From assembly GCF_000314855.2 (NCBI RefSeq), contig NZ_KB233222.1:280013-344012 (forward strand): a DNA stretch of 64,000 bases, read 5' to 3'. The notes below the pieces were generated by a model that was not told the origin of the DNA, did no database searches, and saw only the letters and a program-made list of their open reading frames with translations. How positions within the stretch are numbered: position 1 is the first letter of the stretch; every line of letters begins with the position of its first letter. The stretch is from Providencia burhodogranariea DSM 19968. GTDB taxonomy: Bacteria > Pseudomonadota > Gammaproteobacteria > Enterobacterales > Enterobacteriaceae. Of this stretch, positions 46,012 to 58,452 are shown one piece after another. The position numbers and the translations under genes were made by a program.

Positions 46012-47082
46012 ATGACATTTACTTCCCAGAATAAAGCGGGCACTGTAGCAATTGCTCAGTCCGCAATGAAAGGCGCACGCCTAAAAAATAACAACACTCA
46101 ACAACCAAAAAACGATGACGCAACAATCAGCGCTTATATGAGTCAATCTTATTTGCCTGTCTCTATTGCGGATTCGGTCGATTGTGTGAGAAAAAGTTTG
46201 ATCGAACACCTAGAAGGTGAACAGATCCCAACTTATTTATTTGTTGTTGACCAAGATAATTATCTAAATGGCATTCTTTCAGTTAAATCACTGTTAGCCG
46301 CCAAAGAAGACTTGCTTGTATCCGATATTATGAGACACAACTATTTTTCTGTTTCACCTGAGCAATCACGTCATGATGTTTATGATCTAATTAATCATAG
46401 TGGCTTAGATATGATACCAGTTGTGCAATTCGGTAAATTAATGGGTGTGTTACGCCCACAAGATATTGCAGAACTTATTGAAGATGAGAACACGCTAGAC
46501 GCACAGCTTCAAGGGGCAACAACACCACTTGATGAACCTTATTTAGCAACTAGTCCCGTAACATTATGGCGCAAACGTGTCGTATGGTTACTAATGTTAT
46601 TTGTGGCAGAAGCTTATACAGGGACAGTATTAAAAGCCTTTGAAGAACAATTGGAAGCGGCAATTGCACTTGCTTTCTTTATCCCGTTACTTATCGGAAC
46701 CGGAGGAAATAGTGGAACGCAAATTACGTCAACTCTCGTCAGAGCAATGGCCCTAGGTGAAGTTAGCTTACGTAATTTAGGTGCTGTACTGAAAAAAGAA
46801 GTATCAACTTCGTTTTTAGTTGCGGTGACAATTGGCGGGGCAGCTCTTATTAGAGCTTGGATACTCGGTGTAGGAACTGAAGTAACTATCGTTGTCAGTC
46901 TAACGATTGTCGCAATTACAATGTGGAGTGCTATTGTTTCTTCTATCATTCCAATGGTGTTGCAGAAATTGAAAGTTGACCCTGCGGTGGTTTCAGCACC
47001 TTTTATTGCAACTTTTATCGATGGAACCGGTCTTATTATTTACTTTGAAATAGCCAAATTGGTCATGTCGGAGTTCGCTTAA
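46012..47082 (+). CDS. mgtE: MgtE-family magnesium transporter lacking the N domain
   Basis: Mg2+ channel/transporter of the inner membrane. 356 residues, about 100 fewer than typical MgtE. After about 35 polar residues come two CBS repeats (IPTYLFVVDQDNYLNGILSV; DMIPVVQFGKLMGVLRPQDI), then a five-helix membrane domain with the signature FIPLLIGTGGNSGTQITSTL and a C-terminal FIDGTGLIIYFEIAKLVM containing the pore acidic residue. The helical MgtE_N sensor domain is missing. Control by the upstream M-box may compensate; that is inference. Confidence 0.93.
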   Translation: MTFTSQNKAGTVAIAQSAMKGARLKNNNTQQPKNDDATISAYMSQSYLPVSIADSVDCVRKSLIEHLEGEQIPTYLFVVDQDNYLNGILSVKSLLAAKEDLLVSDIMRHNYFSVSPEQSRHDVYDLINHSGLDMIPVVQFGKLMGVLRPQDIAELIEDENTLDAQLQGATTPLDEPYLATSPVTLWRKRVVWLLMLFVAEAYTGTVLKAFEEQLEAAIALAFFIPLLIGTGGNSGTQITSTLVRAMALGEVSLRNLGAVLKKEVSTSFLVAVTIGGAALIRAWILGVGTEVTIVVSLTIVAITMWSAIVSSIIPMVLQKLKVDPAVVSAPFIATFIDGTGLIIYFEIAKLVMSEFA

Positions 47083-47101
47083 AGACACACCATCGAGTTG
47101 A

Positions 47102-47130
47102 TGCGGCAGAGCTATTCAGTTTCTGCCGCA
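47102..47130. terminator. hairpin between mgtE and sprT
   Basis: TGCGGCAGA and TCTGCCGCA form a perfect 9-bp stem with an 11-nt loop between convergent genes. It overlaps the sprT stop. Confidence 0.75.
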
Positions 47131-47642
47131 ATTAATGAATTCCACTTCAATATTTCCCCACATCGTTGACATAAATACTGATTTTCGCCTCTAACCACTT
47201 TATTATGTCTTCTGATTGTTAACTCATGTGATGATGGGCAAGCACAGTGGTAGGTGAAAGTGCGACTTTTAACAGAATTGACCTCAAAGCGATGTGTTCG
47301 GCTAGCTGGAACTTCCAAAATAGATTCCATCATCCATTTCCATTCATTGCCATGTGGTGCAATACCTTGACGACCAAATACTCGGTAGACTAACAAATGA
47401 GCGAGTTCATGGGGTACAACTTCATCAACAAAACAGTCACCATTTTCAATCAGTAGAACTGCATTTAGGCGGATTTCCCACTCTTTTAAGTAAGCACTAC
47501 CTGCAGTGGTTCCTCGTTGTTTATAGTTTAGTGTAGGTTCCGAAAAGGTCTGTTCTAGCTTGTGTTGAGCCAATGCAAGCTTTTCACGCAGTGTGCGCAT
47601 CGCTTTTTGTTGGAGGTGAATAGGGACTCGGATTGTTTTCAT
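47112..47642 (-). CDS. sprT: SprT-family zinc metalloprotein
   Basis: 176 residues from ATG 47642, the start that aligns with E. coli SprT ([18 protein letters not shown]); the frame is open further upstream. The metallopeptidase-like [16 protein letters not shown] contains HExxH, and the C-terminal zinc ribbon has CACPSSHE and CQRCGEI. Related to the SprT domain of eukaryotic Spartan; the bacterial role is uncertain. No strong ribosome-binding site is seen. Confidence 0.93.
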   Translation of the reverse strand: MKTIRVPIHLQQKAMRTLREKLALAQHKLEQTFSEPTLNYKQRGTTAGSAYLKEWEIRLNAVLLIENGDCFVDEVVPHELAHLLVYRVFGRQGIAPHGNEWKWMMESILEVPASRTHRFEVNSVKSRTFTYHCACPSSHELTIRRHNKVVRGENQYLCQRCGEILKWNSLIAAETE

Positions 47643-47825
47643 ATTGCTAAGCATAATATATTCGGGGTTTATGAAACAAGCGTTTATTGACACTCATAAT
47701 ATAAAATAATATATTGTTTTTTTGTATTATGTTAATGCCCAACATATTTCTAATTGCTTGTAAGTACCGAAGTGAATGTAGAACCAAGTAAATTAAATAA
47801 TGATGGGTCAACATGGAATGATGTC

Positions 47826-48152
47826 ATGATAATTAACCTTCCACCTGAATTACTTTCGGCAATGAAACTTGCGGCGATAGAGACGTCTTCATTATTAAAA
47901 ACACTAGGTAACCCAGATCGACTTCTTCTACTATGCCAACTCACCCAAGGTGAGGCTTGTGTCAGTGAATTAGAGGTTTTACTCGGCATACAGCAACCAA
48001 CATTATCTCAACAATTAACGGTGTTACGTAATGAAGGGTTAGTTGTTACGCGTCGTGACGGGAAACACATCTATTATGCAATTGGTGATGAAAAACTTCT
48101 TACATTGCTAAACACACTGTATCAACTTTATTGCCCAGTACAGGAGAAATAA
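47826..48152 (+). CDS. ArsR-family repressor, BigR/YgaV (reactive-sulfur sensor) type
   Basis: 108 residues from ATG 47826; the frame is open to a TTG at 47754, which lacks support. Winged HTH with LKTLGNPDRLLLLCQL and QQPTLSQQLTVLRNEGLV. C37 (LLLLCQL) and C103 (LYQLYCP) occupy the positions of the redox cysteine pair of BigR/SqrR-type persulfide sensors. C45 is an extra cysteine. Its stop is one nt before the next ATG. It probably represses the two downstream YeeE/YedE genes and responds to sulfane sulfur. Confidence 0.85.
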   Translation: MIINLPPELLSAMKLAAIETSSLLKTLGNPDRLLLLCQLTQGEACVSELEVLLGIQQPTLSQQLTVLRNEGLVVTRRDGKHIYYAIGDEKLLTLLNTLYQLYCPVQEK

Positions 48153-48153
48153 G

Positions 48154-48591
48154 ATGTCCATTGATTGGGTGAATTTTACGCCGTGGTCAGCTGCTGCTGG
48201 TGGGCTATTAATCGGTTTAGCTGTTGTAGTATTGCTTATTTTTAATGGCCGAATTGCAGGTATTAGCGGCATTTTAGGGGGAATATTAAAACCAACAGCG
48301 GGTGATACGGCGTGGAAAGTCGCATTTATTCTCGGTATTATGATTGCCCCAGTTCTATTTACCTTCTTTATTTATGCACCAGAAGTCACTATGACAGCGA
48401 ATACTCCCATCATTATTATTGCTGGTTTGTTAGTTGGCTTTGGTACTCGGTTAGGTGGCGGTTGTACCAGTGGTCATGGTATCTGTGGCATGGCAAGGTT
48501 ATCTCGTCGTTCTATCGTGGCGGTGGTGACTTTTATGATAGTGGCTTTTATTACGGTTTCAGTTGCTAACTTATTTGAGCTGAGAGGATAA
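48154..48591 (+). CDS. YeeE/YedE-family membrane protein, first half
   Basis: 145 residues with about four membrane helices. The family cysteine motif is GGGCTSGHGICGMARLS. The partner protein follows within 5 nt, so the two form the split version of a YeeE-type sulfur-compound channel (PmpA/PmpB-like, thiosulfate in characterised members). AGGAG at the end of the regulator gene serves as ribosome-binding site. Confidence 0.9.
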   Translation: MSIDWVNFTPWSAAAGGLLIGLAVVVLLIFNGRIAGISGILGGILKPTAGDTAWKVAFILGIMIAPVLFTFFIYAPEVTMTANTPIIIIAGLLVGFGTRLGGGCTSGHGICGMARLSRRSIVAVVTFMIVAFITVSVANLFELRG

Positions 48592-48596
48592 ATCTA

Positions 48597-49010
48597 ATGC
48601 CTATAATTATTGCATTAATCTCTGGTTTATTATTTGGTATGGGGTTGATATTGGCAGGTATGAGTAATCCAGCCAAAATCCTTGGTTTTTTAGATATTGC
48701 AGAGAGTTGGGACCCTTCTTTGTTAATAACTATGACAGTTGCTATGGTGGTAAGTGCCATTGCTTTTGTTGTTATAAAAAAAAGCCAAGTTAGCCTGTTA
48801 AATTGCCAAATACAGATACCGTCAAATCAAAAAATTGATAAGCCGCTAATCATTGGGAGTGCATTATTTGGTATTGGTTGGGGATTAGTCGGTATTTGTC
48901 CTGGCCCAGCTTTATTATTAGCTGGAATGGGTATTACGCGGGGGATTCTATTTACTTTAGCGATGATTATAGGAATATCTATTTTTCAGATAATAAAAAA
49001 TAAAAAATAA
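48597..49010 (+). CDS. YeeE/YedE-family membrane protein, second half
   Basis: 137 residues with four helices. The motifs GMGLILAGMSNPAKILGFLD and GWGLVGICPGPALLLAG carry the conserved cysteine of the second YeeE half. The pair is expected to assemble into one transporter for a reduced sulfur species. GAGAGGATAA lies upstream. Last gene of the regulator-transporter operon. Confidence 0.9.
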   Translation: MPIIIALISGLLFGMGLILAGMSNPAKILGFLDIAESWDPSLLITMTVAMVVSAIAFVVIKKSQVSLLNCQIQIPSNQKIDKPLIIGSALFGIGWGLVGICPGPALLLAGMGITRGILFTLAMIIGISIFQIIKNKK

Positions 49011-51184
<2,174 letters not shown>

Positions 51185-51198
51185 TATTATATCTTTCA

Positions 51199-51218
51199 AA
51201 AGGGGGAGATACCCCTTT
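51199..51218 (+). terminator. hairpin after chiA
   Basis: AAAGGGG and CCCCTTT form a 7-bp stem with a 6-nt loop, 15 nt after the chiA stop. The following sequence is AT-rich but without a clean U-run. Confidence 0.65.
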
Positions 51219-51469
51219 ATATTCATGGTTGCTCAAGTCATATGATGTGTTGTTAATAGAGCCTTTACTCATTTAGATTACTTGCTATTTTCTAACTTTA
51301 TAGCGAATTAATATCATTTTTGAACATTGGGTTTCATTTATTTAGAGCACAAAAAACATTCGATAATTATGTCATCACTGAGTTCTATCGCTTTTTATAA
51401 ATACTTGTTAATAAAAATCCTGCTAGACAACTTGATATTTAATGAATAGGAAATTTTATAGTAAAGAGG

Positions 51470-51900
51470 TTAGCTAATGCCAATACCACCAATAAAACTA
51501 GCAATCATCCATAATAAAATGAGAGCACCAATAATAGAGGCAATACCCAGCATTGCTCCAAGCAAAAGTTCAATAATGATTACACTTCCTCCAATCAATA
51601 GAGCAATACGGCTTGCATATTTTTGTTCTCTTCGAATAAAGGCAATTACCAGCGGTAACAATAGCGCAGACGCTTAAAATTAGGCTAGCAAGTTTAAATT
51701 GTTCAACTTGTTCATGCAAGATATTCAGTTCTTCATTTCCAGCTGGAGCGACGTAAGGTTTTCCCTTAATAGCATCAATCGTGTCTAGGTTTTGTCTGTC
51801 GATACTCTCTTTCTAAGCTTTGGCTAATAAATAAAGACATAATGCTTAAAGCACCAATAAAGAAACTAAGTAGGCTAAATTTATTTTTGGTAAATTCCAT
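51470..51900 (-). pseudogene. frameshifted small membrane-protein gene
   Basis: On the minus strand ATG 51900 opens MEFTKNKFSLLSFFIGALSI and runs into a stop after about 41 codons. A shifted frame continues as DRQNLDTIDAIKGKPYVAP through NEELNILHEQVEQFKLASL. A second shift enters ALLLPLVIAFIRREQKYASR and two further membrane helices up to TAA at 51470. Together they form one roughly 140-residue membrane protein broken twice. The family is not recognised. Sequencing error is possible but two events make decay more likely. Confidence 0.65.
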
Positions 51901-52057
51901 TTATATTGATGCTCTATTTTATATGCGCGAAAGAATATTTGTGTTAGGTTGATTTATTTCGGCATAATAATGACAGGAGTAACTCAGTAAGCAACAAGAA
52001 TTGCTCTAAAATGGCGAGGTATTTATAAACTAAGAAGCTTTCTCGTTGATGTGATAA

Positions 52058-52084
52058 TAAAAAACCCCAACTGATGAAGTGGGG
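52058..52084 (-). terminator. metK intrinsic terminator
   Basis: On the minus strand CCCCACT-TCATC-AGTTGGGG forms the stem and is followed by a T-run. Confidence 0.9.
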
Positions 52085-52117
52085 CTTATTGATAGTAAAC
52101 AATAAAATTGAAATTGT

Positions 52118-53272
52118 TTATTTTAAACCAGCTGCATCTCGCAAAATAGCTGCTTTATCTGTTTTCTCCCATGGGAACTGAGAGCGGCCAAAGTGACCAT
52201 ATGATGCAGTTTTTTGATAAAATGGGTGCAGTAAATCTAGCATTTGAATTAGGCCATATGGGCGTAAATCAAAGAATTCACGTACTAATAGAATTAATTG
52301 CGCTTCTGGAACTTTACCAGTACCAAATGTTTCTACCATAATTGATGTTGGTTCAGCGACACCAATTGCATATGACACTTGAATTTCACAACGGTCAGCA
52401 AGGCCTGCTGCAACAATATTTTTAGCGACATAACGAGCTGCATAAGCTGCGGAGCGGTCAACTTTAGAAGGATCTTTACCTGAGAATGCTCCACCACCGT
52501 GACGAGCCATTCCGCCGTAGGTATCAACAATAATTTTGCGTCCTGTTAGACCACAATCACCCATTGGACCACCAATCACAAAACGACCAGTAGGGTTAAT
52601 AAAATATTTTGTAGTTGGTACTAACCATTCAGCAGGAAGAACTGGCTTAATAATCTCTTCCATCACGGCTTCATGTAGTTCATTTTGTGTGACATTCTCA
52701 GCATGCTGAGTCGATAACACAACAGCATCAATACCGACAATCTTGTTATTATCGTATTGGAAAGTGACTTGGCTTTTTGCATCAGGTCGCAACCATGGTA
52801 GTGAACCATTTTTACGCACTTCTGCTTGGCGTTGAACTAAACGATGAGCATAAGTAATTGGTGCCGGCATCAAGACGTCTGTTTCATTTGTTGCATAACC
52901 GAACATGATCCCCTGATCGCCAGCACCTTGTTCTAATGGGTCTGCGCGGTCAACACCTTGATTAATATCAGGTGATTGCTTACCAATTGCACTTAATACC
53001 GCACATGAATTTGCATCAAAGCCCATTTCTGAACTAGTGTAACCAATTTCACGAACTGTCTTACGTGTAATTTCTTCAATATCAACCCAAGCACTGGTGG
53101 TGATTTCACCCCCTACAATCACCATACCTGTTTTGACATAGGTTTCGCAGGCAACGCGAGCTTTTGGATCTTGTTCTAGAATTGCATCAAGAACCGCATC
53201 AGAGATTTGATCGGCGATTTTATCTGGATGCCCTTCCGATACAGACTCAGAAGTAAAGAGATGTGTAGCCAT
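52118..53272 (-). CDS. metK: S-adenosylmethionine synthetase
   Basis: Makes SAM from methionine and ATP. 384 residues, the same length as E. coli MetK. Signatures include [55 protein letters not shown], and [19 protein letters not shown]. The gene is monocistronic, divergent from speA, with its own terminator. No SAM riboswitch is seen in its leader, as expected in this group. Confidence 0.98.
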   Translation of the reverse strand: MATHLFTSESVSEGHPDKIADQISDAVLDAILEQDPKARVACETYVKTGMVIVGGEITTSAWVDIEEITRKTVREIGYTSSEMGFDANSCAVLSAIGKQSPDINQGVDRADPLEQGAGDQGIMFGYATNETDVLMPAPITYAHRLVQRQAEVRKNGSLPWLRPDAKSQVTFQYDNNKIVGIDAVVLSTQHAENVTQNELHEAVMEEIIKPVLPAEWLVPTTKYFINPTGRFVIGGPMGDCGLTGRKIIVDTYGGMARHGGGAFSGKDPSKVDRSAAYAARYVAKNIVAAGLADRCEIQVSYAIGVAEPTSIMVETFGTGKVPEAQLILLVREFFDLRPYGLIQMLDLLHPFYQKTASYGHFGRSQFPWEKTDKAAILRDAAGLK

Positions 53273-53688
53273 GAGATTAATACCTTAAGGATTCGAAGAT
53301 TAGAATTGGATGTTTTAACATCTAGACGGCTATCTTAATATTTTAACTTAAAAAGTGCTACCTGTTTTTACTCTTAGGATAAAGATTAGATTAAAATTGA
53401 AAAATAGCCCATCAATGAATTTTATTTCTATTTGAACAATAACGTTTTGCAATTTCTGCTTAATAGATGTATAAACTGCGCCCGTAACGGTTAGTTAAAT
53501 ATCCTCCGTTATATACCAGTAGGCAGATAAAGTAAGTCTACTATTTATCAGGAATGTTTATCTTGTTCAAAATTTAATAAGCGGCTAATAATCAAGTAGT
53601 TAATAGTCTTTACGCTGAATATTGTATGCCAACATGCTTATGTAAAAATTGATATAGAGTAAACAGTTATATTTGGGGTTAATGGGCT
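53273..53688. other. metK-speA divergent spacer
   Basis: 416 nt holding the metK promoter (minus) and presumably the distal speA promoter (plus). AT-rich; no gene is recognised. Confidence 0.4.
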
Positions 53689-53832
53689 ATGATCCATCAT
53701 CTACTGAATAACAGTAACCAACAGTCGCATGCGCACTGCCGCGTGTCTTTGGCTTTTACTTTCCTGCCTTTGTTTAATTCTTCTCGAAGTTACCGTCACA
53801 TCTCCAGTACGCCCTTGGCTACCAGTAGGTAA
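53689..53832 (+). CDS. possible 47-residue leader ORF upstream of speA
   Basis: ATG 53689 follows a G-rich tract (TTGGGGTTAATGGGCT) and opens 47 codons: MIHHLLNNSNQQSHAHCRVS and onward, ending TPLATSR. E. coli carries a small gene (yqgB) in the corresponding place before speA, but the sequence does not resemble it. It could be a regulatory uORF or chance. The surrounding leader (53690-54000) is less AT-rich than the flanks. Confidence 0.3.
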   Translation: MIHHLLNNSNQQSHAHCRVSLAFTFLPLFNSSRSYRHISSTPLATSR

Positions 53833-54000
53833 ACCTTCAGCCTAAAGATCGTACTTGTCACCGTTTAGATGTTCTAAGCACTTTAATCAATCTGAGTATA
53901 GCTGTTTTCCCAACATAACTGCCCAGCAGTACCATGTCTTATAGTTGGTTCCTGACTGGTCGGAAAAAGCGTCACTCACCCCTCCATATAGGAGTTTGTT
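53833..54000 (+). promoter_or_regulatory. structured speA leader
   Basis: Contains a compact hairpin near 53949-53965 (TTCC...GGAA enclosing GAC/GTC) and a CTCC directly before the speA Shine-Dalgarno GGAG (53991-53994) that can pair with it across ATATA. The stem is only 4 bp, so translational control is a hypothesis. Confidence 0.35.
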
Positions 54001-55905
54001 ATGAATGATAATATCGCTCGCAAAATGCGCCAGACCTACAACGTTGCGTATTGGGGTGGTGGTTACTATCAGGTGAATGAACGCGGAAATGTCTGTGTTT
54101 GCCCTAATCCTGATAATCCCGACACGTCTATTGATTTAGCTTCGCTGGTAAATCAAGTTAAAGAGGAGCAGGAACGTTTGCGTTTGCCTGCGCTGTTTTG
54201 CTTTCCTCAAATTTTACAGCATCGCTTGCGCTCAATTAATGCAGCATTTAGGCGTGCTCGCGAATCGTATGGCTATACAGGTGACTATTTTCTAGTTTAT
54301 CCGATTAAGGTTAACCAACAACGTCGAGTGATTGAATCATTAATCAATTCAGGCGAACCTCTAGGGTTAGAGGCAGGTTCAAAAGCAGAATTGATGGCGG
54401 TACTCGCGAACGCTGGTCGTACTCGTACAGTGATTGTCTGTAATGGTTATAAAGACCGTGAATATATTCGTTTAGCGCTTATCGGCGAGAAACTAGGTCA
54501 TAAGGTTTATCTTGTGATCGAGAAAATGTCTGAAATTGAGATGGTACTCAAAGAAGCAGAAAGCTTGAATGTAACACCACGTCTCGGTGTGCGTGCTCGT
54601 CTTGCTTCACAGGGTTCCGGTAAATGGCAGGCGAGTGGTGGTGAAAAATCTAAATTTGGTTTGGCTGCAACGCAAGTTTTACAATTAGTCGAAATTTTGC
54701 GTAACGCAGATCGGCTTGAAAGCTTACAGCTACTTCATTTCCATCTTGGCTCACAAATGGCCAATATCCGTGATATCGCGACAGGTGTACGTGAAGCAGC
54801 GCGTTTCTATGTTGAATTACATCGCATCGGTGTAAAAATTGAATGTTTCGATGTCGGTGGTGGCCTCGGCGTCGATTATGAAGGTACGCGTTCACAGTCA
54901 GATTGCTCGGTGAATTACGGGTTAAATGAATATGCGAACAATGTGATTTGGGCAATTGGTGATGCTTGTGAGGAATTTGATTTACCTCACCCAACCGTGA
55001 TTACTGAATCAGGTCGTGCATTAACAGCTCATCATACTGTTTTAGTATCCAACGTAATTGGGGTAGAACGTAACGAATTTACTAAAACGACACCACCAAC
55101 AGAAGATGCACCACGCTCACTGATTTCTTTGTGGGAAACGTGGGAGTCGATGCAACATCAAGGCAATAGCCGCTCGTTGCGTGAATGGTTACATGATAGC
55201 CAATTTGATTTACAAGAAGCGCATACTCAATATGCACATGGCGTTTTAGATCTCACTCAGCGTGCTTGGGCAGAAGAGCTCTATTTGAATATTTGTCGCC
55301 GTATTCAACAAGATTTAGATCCTAGCAATCGTGCTCATCGTCCAATTATTGATGAGTTACAAGAGCGTATGGCAGACAAGTTTTATGTGAATTTTTCTTT
55401 ATTCCAATCATTGCCAGATGCATGGGGAATTGACCAAGTCTTTCCTGTACTGCCAATAGAAGGTTTAGATAAACCTCTCGATCGCCGAGCAGTATTGTTG
55501 GATATCACTTGCGATTCTGATGGCATCATTGATCATTATATAGATGGTGATGGCGTCGAAACGACCATGCCGATGCCAGCTTATGATCCCGAAAATCCAC
55601 CAATGATAGGGTTCTTTATGATCGGTGCCTATCAGGAAATTTTAGGTAACATGCATAACTTATTTGGTGATACCGCGGCAGTTGATGTCTGGGTAGATAG
55701 CCAAGGTAATGTTCGTTATTTGCAAAGTGAAGAGGGCGATTCAGTCGCTGACATGCTGCAATATGTTAAATTAGTGCCAGAAGAACTGCTAGAAAGTTTC
55801 ATTGAGCAAGTTAAAGGAACTGGGCTAAGCGAACAACTCCAAAAAGATTTTGTCGAAGAGTTTGAAAACGGCCTTTATGGTTATACTTATCTAGAAGATG
55901 AGTGA
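54001..55905 (+). CDS. speA: biosynthetic arginine decarboxylase
   Basis: Decarboxylates arginine to agmatine, the first step of the arginine route to putrescine. 634 residues, tracking E. coli SpeA from its MLRTYNIAWW region on; E. coli has about 24 more N-terminal residues. The PLP lysine lies in VYPIKVNQ (K103), followed by [37 protein letters not shown] and the late [15 protein letters not shown] active-site motif. ATAGGAG precedes ATG 54001 by 6 nt. The speB gene follows at 101 nt. Confidence 0.97.
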   Translation: MNDNIARKMRQTYNVAYWGGGYYQVNERGNVCVCPNPDNPDTSIDLASLVNQVKEEQERLRLPALFCFPQILQHRLRSINAAFRRARESYGYTGDYFLVYPIKVNQQRRVIESLINSGEPLGLEAGSKAELMAVLANAGRTRTVIVCNGYKDREYIRLALIGEKLGHKVYLVIEKMSEIEMVLKEAESLNVTPRLGVRARLASQGSGKWQASGGEKSKFGLAATQVLQLVEILRNADRLESLQLLHFHLGSQMANIRDIATGVREAARFYVELHRIGVKIECFDVGGGLGVDYEGTRSQSDCSVNYGLNEYANNVIWAIGDACEEFDLPHPTVITESGRALTAHHTVLVSNVIGVERNEFTKTTPPTEDAPRSLISLWETWESMQHQGNSRSLREWLHDSQFDLQEAHTQYAHGVLDLTQRAWAEELYLNICRRIQQDLDPSNRAHRPIIDELQERMADKFYVNFSLFQSLPDAWGIDQVFPVLPIEGLDKPLDRRAVLLDITCDSDGIIDHYIDGDGVETTMPMPAYDPENPPMIGFFMIGAYQEILGNMHNLFGDTAAVDVWVDSQGNVRYLQSEEGDSVADMLQYVKLVPEELLESFIEQVKGTGLSEQLQKDFVEEFENGLYGYTYLEDE

Positions 55906-56006
55906 TGAATAACTAATAACACACAACTAACCATAAGCGTTATTGAATAGCTTGTGGAATCAAAGTAATAAAGTATTTGTCAAAGTCGAATACTTGAAGA
56001 GGAAGA

Positions 56007-56939
56007 ATGATGATTAATAGTACATTAGGTAATCAAGAAGATACCTCGTTAGTTTCTAACGCATTTGGTTTTTTACGTTTCCCATTGAATTTTCAGCCTT
56101 ATAATTCAGATGCTGAATGGGTAATCACTGGTGTGCCATTTGATATAGCAACTTCAGGCCGTGCAGGTTGCCGTCATGGACCTGCTGCTATCCGCCAAAT
56201 ATCTACAAACTTAGCATGGGAAAGCCAACGCTGGCCATGGAACTTTAAACTGACAGATCGCTTGAATGTGGCTGACTGTGGTGACTTAGTCTTTACCTTG
56301 GGTGATGCGCAAGATATGTGTGATAAATTAGAAGCACATATCGGAAAGTTGTTGTCAGCAGGAAAGCGTTGTCTGACTTTTGGTGGCGATCATTTTGTTA
56401 CCCTACCTTTATTACGTGCTCACGCAAAGCATTTTGGTAAAATGGCGTTAGTCCATTTTGATGCGCATACAGACACCTATAATTATGGTGGTAAATATGA
56501 TCACGGTACTATGTTTTATCATGCGCCAAAAGAAGGGTTGATCGATCCAAACTACTCAGTACAAATTGGTATTCGTACTGAACATGACACAGATAATGGT
56601 TTCACTGTGCTAGATGCAGCGCAGGTTAATGATCGTAATGCCGAAGATATGATTGAACAAATTAAATCAATCGTTGGCGATATGCCTGTTTACCTGACTT
56701 TTGATATTGATTGTTTAGATCCTGCATTTGCACCAGGAACGGGTACACCAGTAGTAGGAGGCTTAACATCAGATCGTGCAATGAAGTTACTGCGTGGTTT
56801 GCAGCCATTAAATATTGTTGGTATGGATTTAGTTGAAGTTTCCCCCGCTTATGACCAATCAGATATTACTGCATTAGCGGCAGCTTCTATTGCATTAGAT
56901 ATGTTGTACTTACAAGCATCTAAAAAAGAAGCTAAGTAG
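56007..56939 (+). CDS. speB: agmatinase
   Basis: Hydrolyses agmatine to putrescine and urea. 310 residues of the arginase fold, with Mn-binding motifs [22 protein letters not shown] and [26 protein letters not shown] precedes two adjacent ATG codons (56007 and 56010); I took the first. Together with speA it makes the full arginine-to-putrescine branch. Confidence 0.97.
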   Translation: MMINSTLGNQEDTSLVSNAFGFLRFPLNFQPYNSDAEWVITGVPFDIATSGRAGCRHGPAAIRQISTNLAWESQRWPWNFKLTDRLNVADCGDLVFTLGDAQDMCDKLEAHIGKLLSAGKRCLTFGGDHFVTLPLLRAHAKHFGKMALVHFDAHTDTYNYGGKYDHGTMFYHAPKEGLIDPNYSVQIGIRTEHDTDNGFTVLDAAQVNDRNAEDMIEQIKSIVGDMPVYLTFDIDCLDPAFAPGTGTPVVGGLTSDRAMKLLRGLQPLNIVGMDLVEVSPAYDQSDITALAAASIALDMLYLQASKKEAK

Positions 56940-56955
56940 TTAATTTTTTTATTTC

Positions 56956-56978
56956 TAGGCTGCCACGTAGGCAGCCTA
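56956..56978. terminator. hairpin after speB
   Basis: TAGGCTGCC-ACGTA-GGCAGCCTA, a perfect 9-bp stem 16 nt after the stop. The right flank is AATTTAT. Confidence 0.8.
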
Positions 56979-57269
56979 ATTTATATCTAACAATATAAAA
57001 ATAGTTTATTAGTTGAACAGAAATGAGGAATAGCATTTTTTGTTCCACGATTTAATTCATATTTTTATTTAGATTAATTTACCATTTTACACTTTTTAAG
57101 ATATTCCTTTCACATATGCGAATGATTATTACTCAATCCTCGCCATATCTGTTCTTATATTCGTTAATTTCGGTCTAAGATCCTTATTTTGTAACTTGTT
57201 ATTAATCTTGTTAAGTTATTTATCAGGTTAGGGTTATTCATTTTATCGGTTAGTTTGTGGAGAAAACTC
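56979..57269. other. AT-rich spacer before the budC-like gene
   Basis: About 290 nt with no recognised site. The open frame of the next gene extends to 57255, but ATG 57270 with TGTGGAG upstream is the conserved start. Confidence 0.4.
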
Positions 57270-58049
57270 ATGGCACTGAATAATAAAATCGTTTTAGTTA
57301 CAGGTGCAGCGCAAGGTATTGGCCGTAGTATTGCCTTACGTTTAGCGAAAGAAGGTGCGGATATTGCACTGGTTGATCTAAAGAAAGAGAAATTAGCTGA
57401 TGTAGCTAAAGAAGTTGCAGCTCTCGGCCGTAAAGTAACAACCTTTGCTGCTGATGTCAGTAAACGTGAGGAAGTTTTCGCTGCTGTTGCACACGCTGAA
57501 GCTGAGTTAGGCGGTTTCGATGTAATGATTAATAATGCGGGAATTTCCCAAGTTAAGCCAATCGCTGATGTACGCCAAGAAGATATGGACCTCATTTTCA
57601 AGATTAACGTTGATGGTGTCATGTGGGGAATTCAAGCTGCTAGTGAAAAGTTTAAAGAACTTAAACACAAAGGTAAAATCATTAATGCTTCTTCGATTGC
57701 AGGACATGATGGTTTTGCAATGCTAGGAGTATACTCGGCAACTAAATTTGCAGTACGTGGAATAACCCAAGCTGCTGCTAAAGAATATGCAAGTTCAGGT
57801 ATTACAGTAAACTCATATTGCCCAGGTATTGTAGGTACGGATATGTGGGTTGAAATTGATGAACGTTTCTCTGAAATTACGGGTACACCAAAAGGTGAAA
57901 CCTATAAAAAATATGTTGATGGTATTGCATTAGGACGAGCTCAAACACCTGAAGATGTTGCAGGCTTAGTTGCATTCCTAGCAAGTGATGATTCAGATTA
58001 TATTACGGGGCAATCTATCCTCACGGATGGTGGTATTGTTTACCGTTAA
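57270..58049 (+). CDS. budC: acetoin/diacetyl reductase (2,3-butanediol dehydrogenase), SDR
   Basis: 259-residue classical short-chain dehydrogenase. Cofactor loop [19 protein letters not shown] motif, catalytic serine in [22 protein letters not shown] with the YxxxK pair, and [16 protein letters not shown], which closely follows Klebsiella BudC. The likely reaction is acetoin/2,3-butanediol or diacetyl reduction with NADH. No budA or budB is adjacent, so a different small ketone substrate is possible. Confidence 0.85.
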   Translation: MALNNKIVLVTGAAQGIGRSIALRLAKEGADIALVDLKKEKLADVAKEVAALGRKVTTFAADVSKREEVFAAVAHAEAELGGFDVMINNAGISQVKPIADVRQEDMDLIFKINVDGVMWGIQAASEKFKELKHKGKIINASSIAGHDGFAMLGVYSATKFAVRGITQAAAKEYASSGITVNSYCPGIVGTDMWVEIDERFSEITGTPKGETYKKYVDGIALGRAQTPEDVAGLVAFLASDDSDYITGQSILTDGGIVYR

Positions 58050-58452
58050 TCACATAATTATAGGTTAAATATCTATATACCTATTATTTAAAGCATGCCT
58101 TAAACATAAATCAATAACGTTTAAGGCATAGTTAAATGTCTAAAACCTATTAAATAAAGTTGCAATGCACCATCTATAATTAAGCTTTATTTAATTATTG
58201 GTTTAATTTAAAACTTAAATGAAATCTATATTTATCATTCAATGGATATTATAAATCACATATTAAATTATCAATAAATAATATTTTAGAAACGATGGGG
58301 GGATTATATCCTTATCGTTGTGCATTTGTTATTTTAAGTTAAATTATGTTATTTTCTATGTTTATCATTTTTTAATTACTATATTCCATAGCGAGTTCCT
58401 ACTTTAGTTAATAATGATTTATATAATTTCTCATTAAATTTCAATAAAAATA
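58050..58452. other. AT-rich spacer before the sphingomyelinase pseudogene
   Basis: About 400 AT-rich nt. A self-complementary TTAAGGCAT-like pair lies just behind the reductase gene (about 58096-58130, GCCTTAAAC with GTTTAAGGC) and may be its terminator. Nothing else is recognised. Confidence 0.4.

Noticed and set aside
45788..46018. 76-codon minus-strand frame opposite the mgtE leader
   Set aside because: It is the complement of conserved M-box riboswitch sequence.
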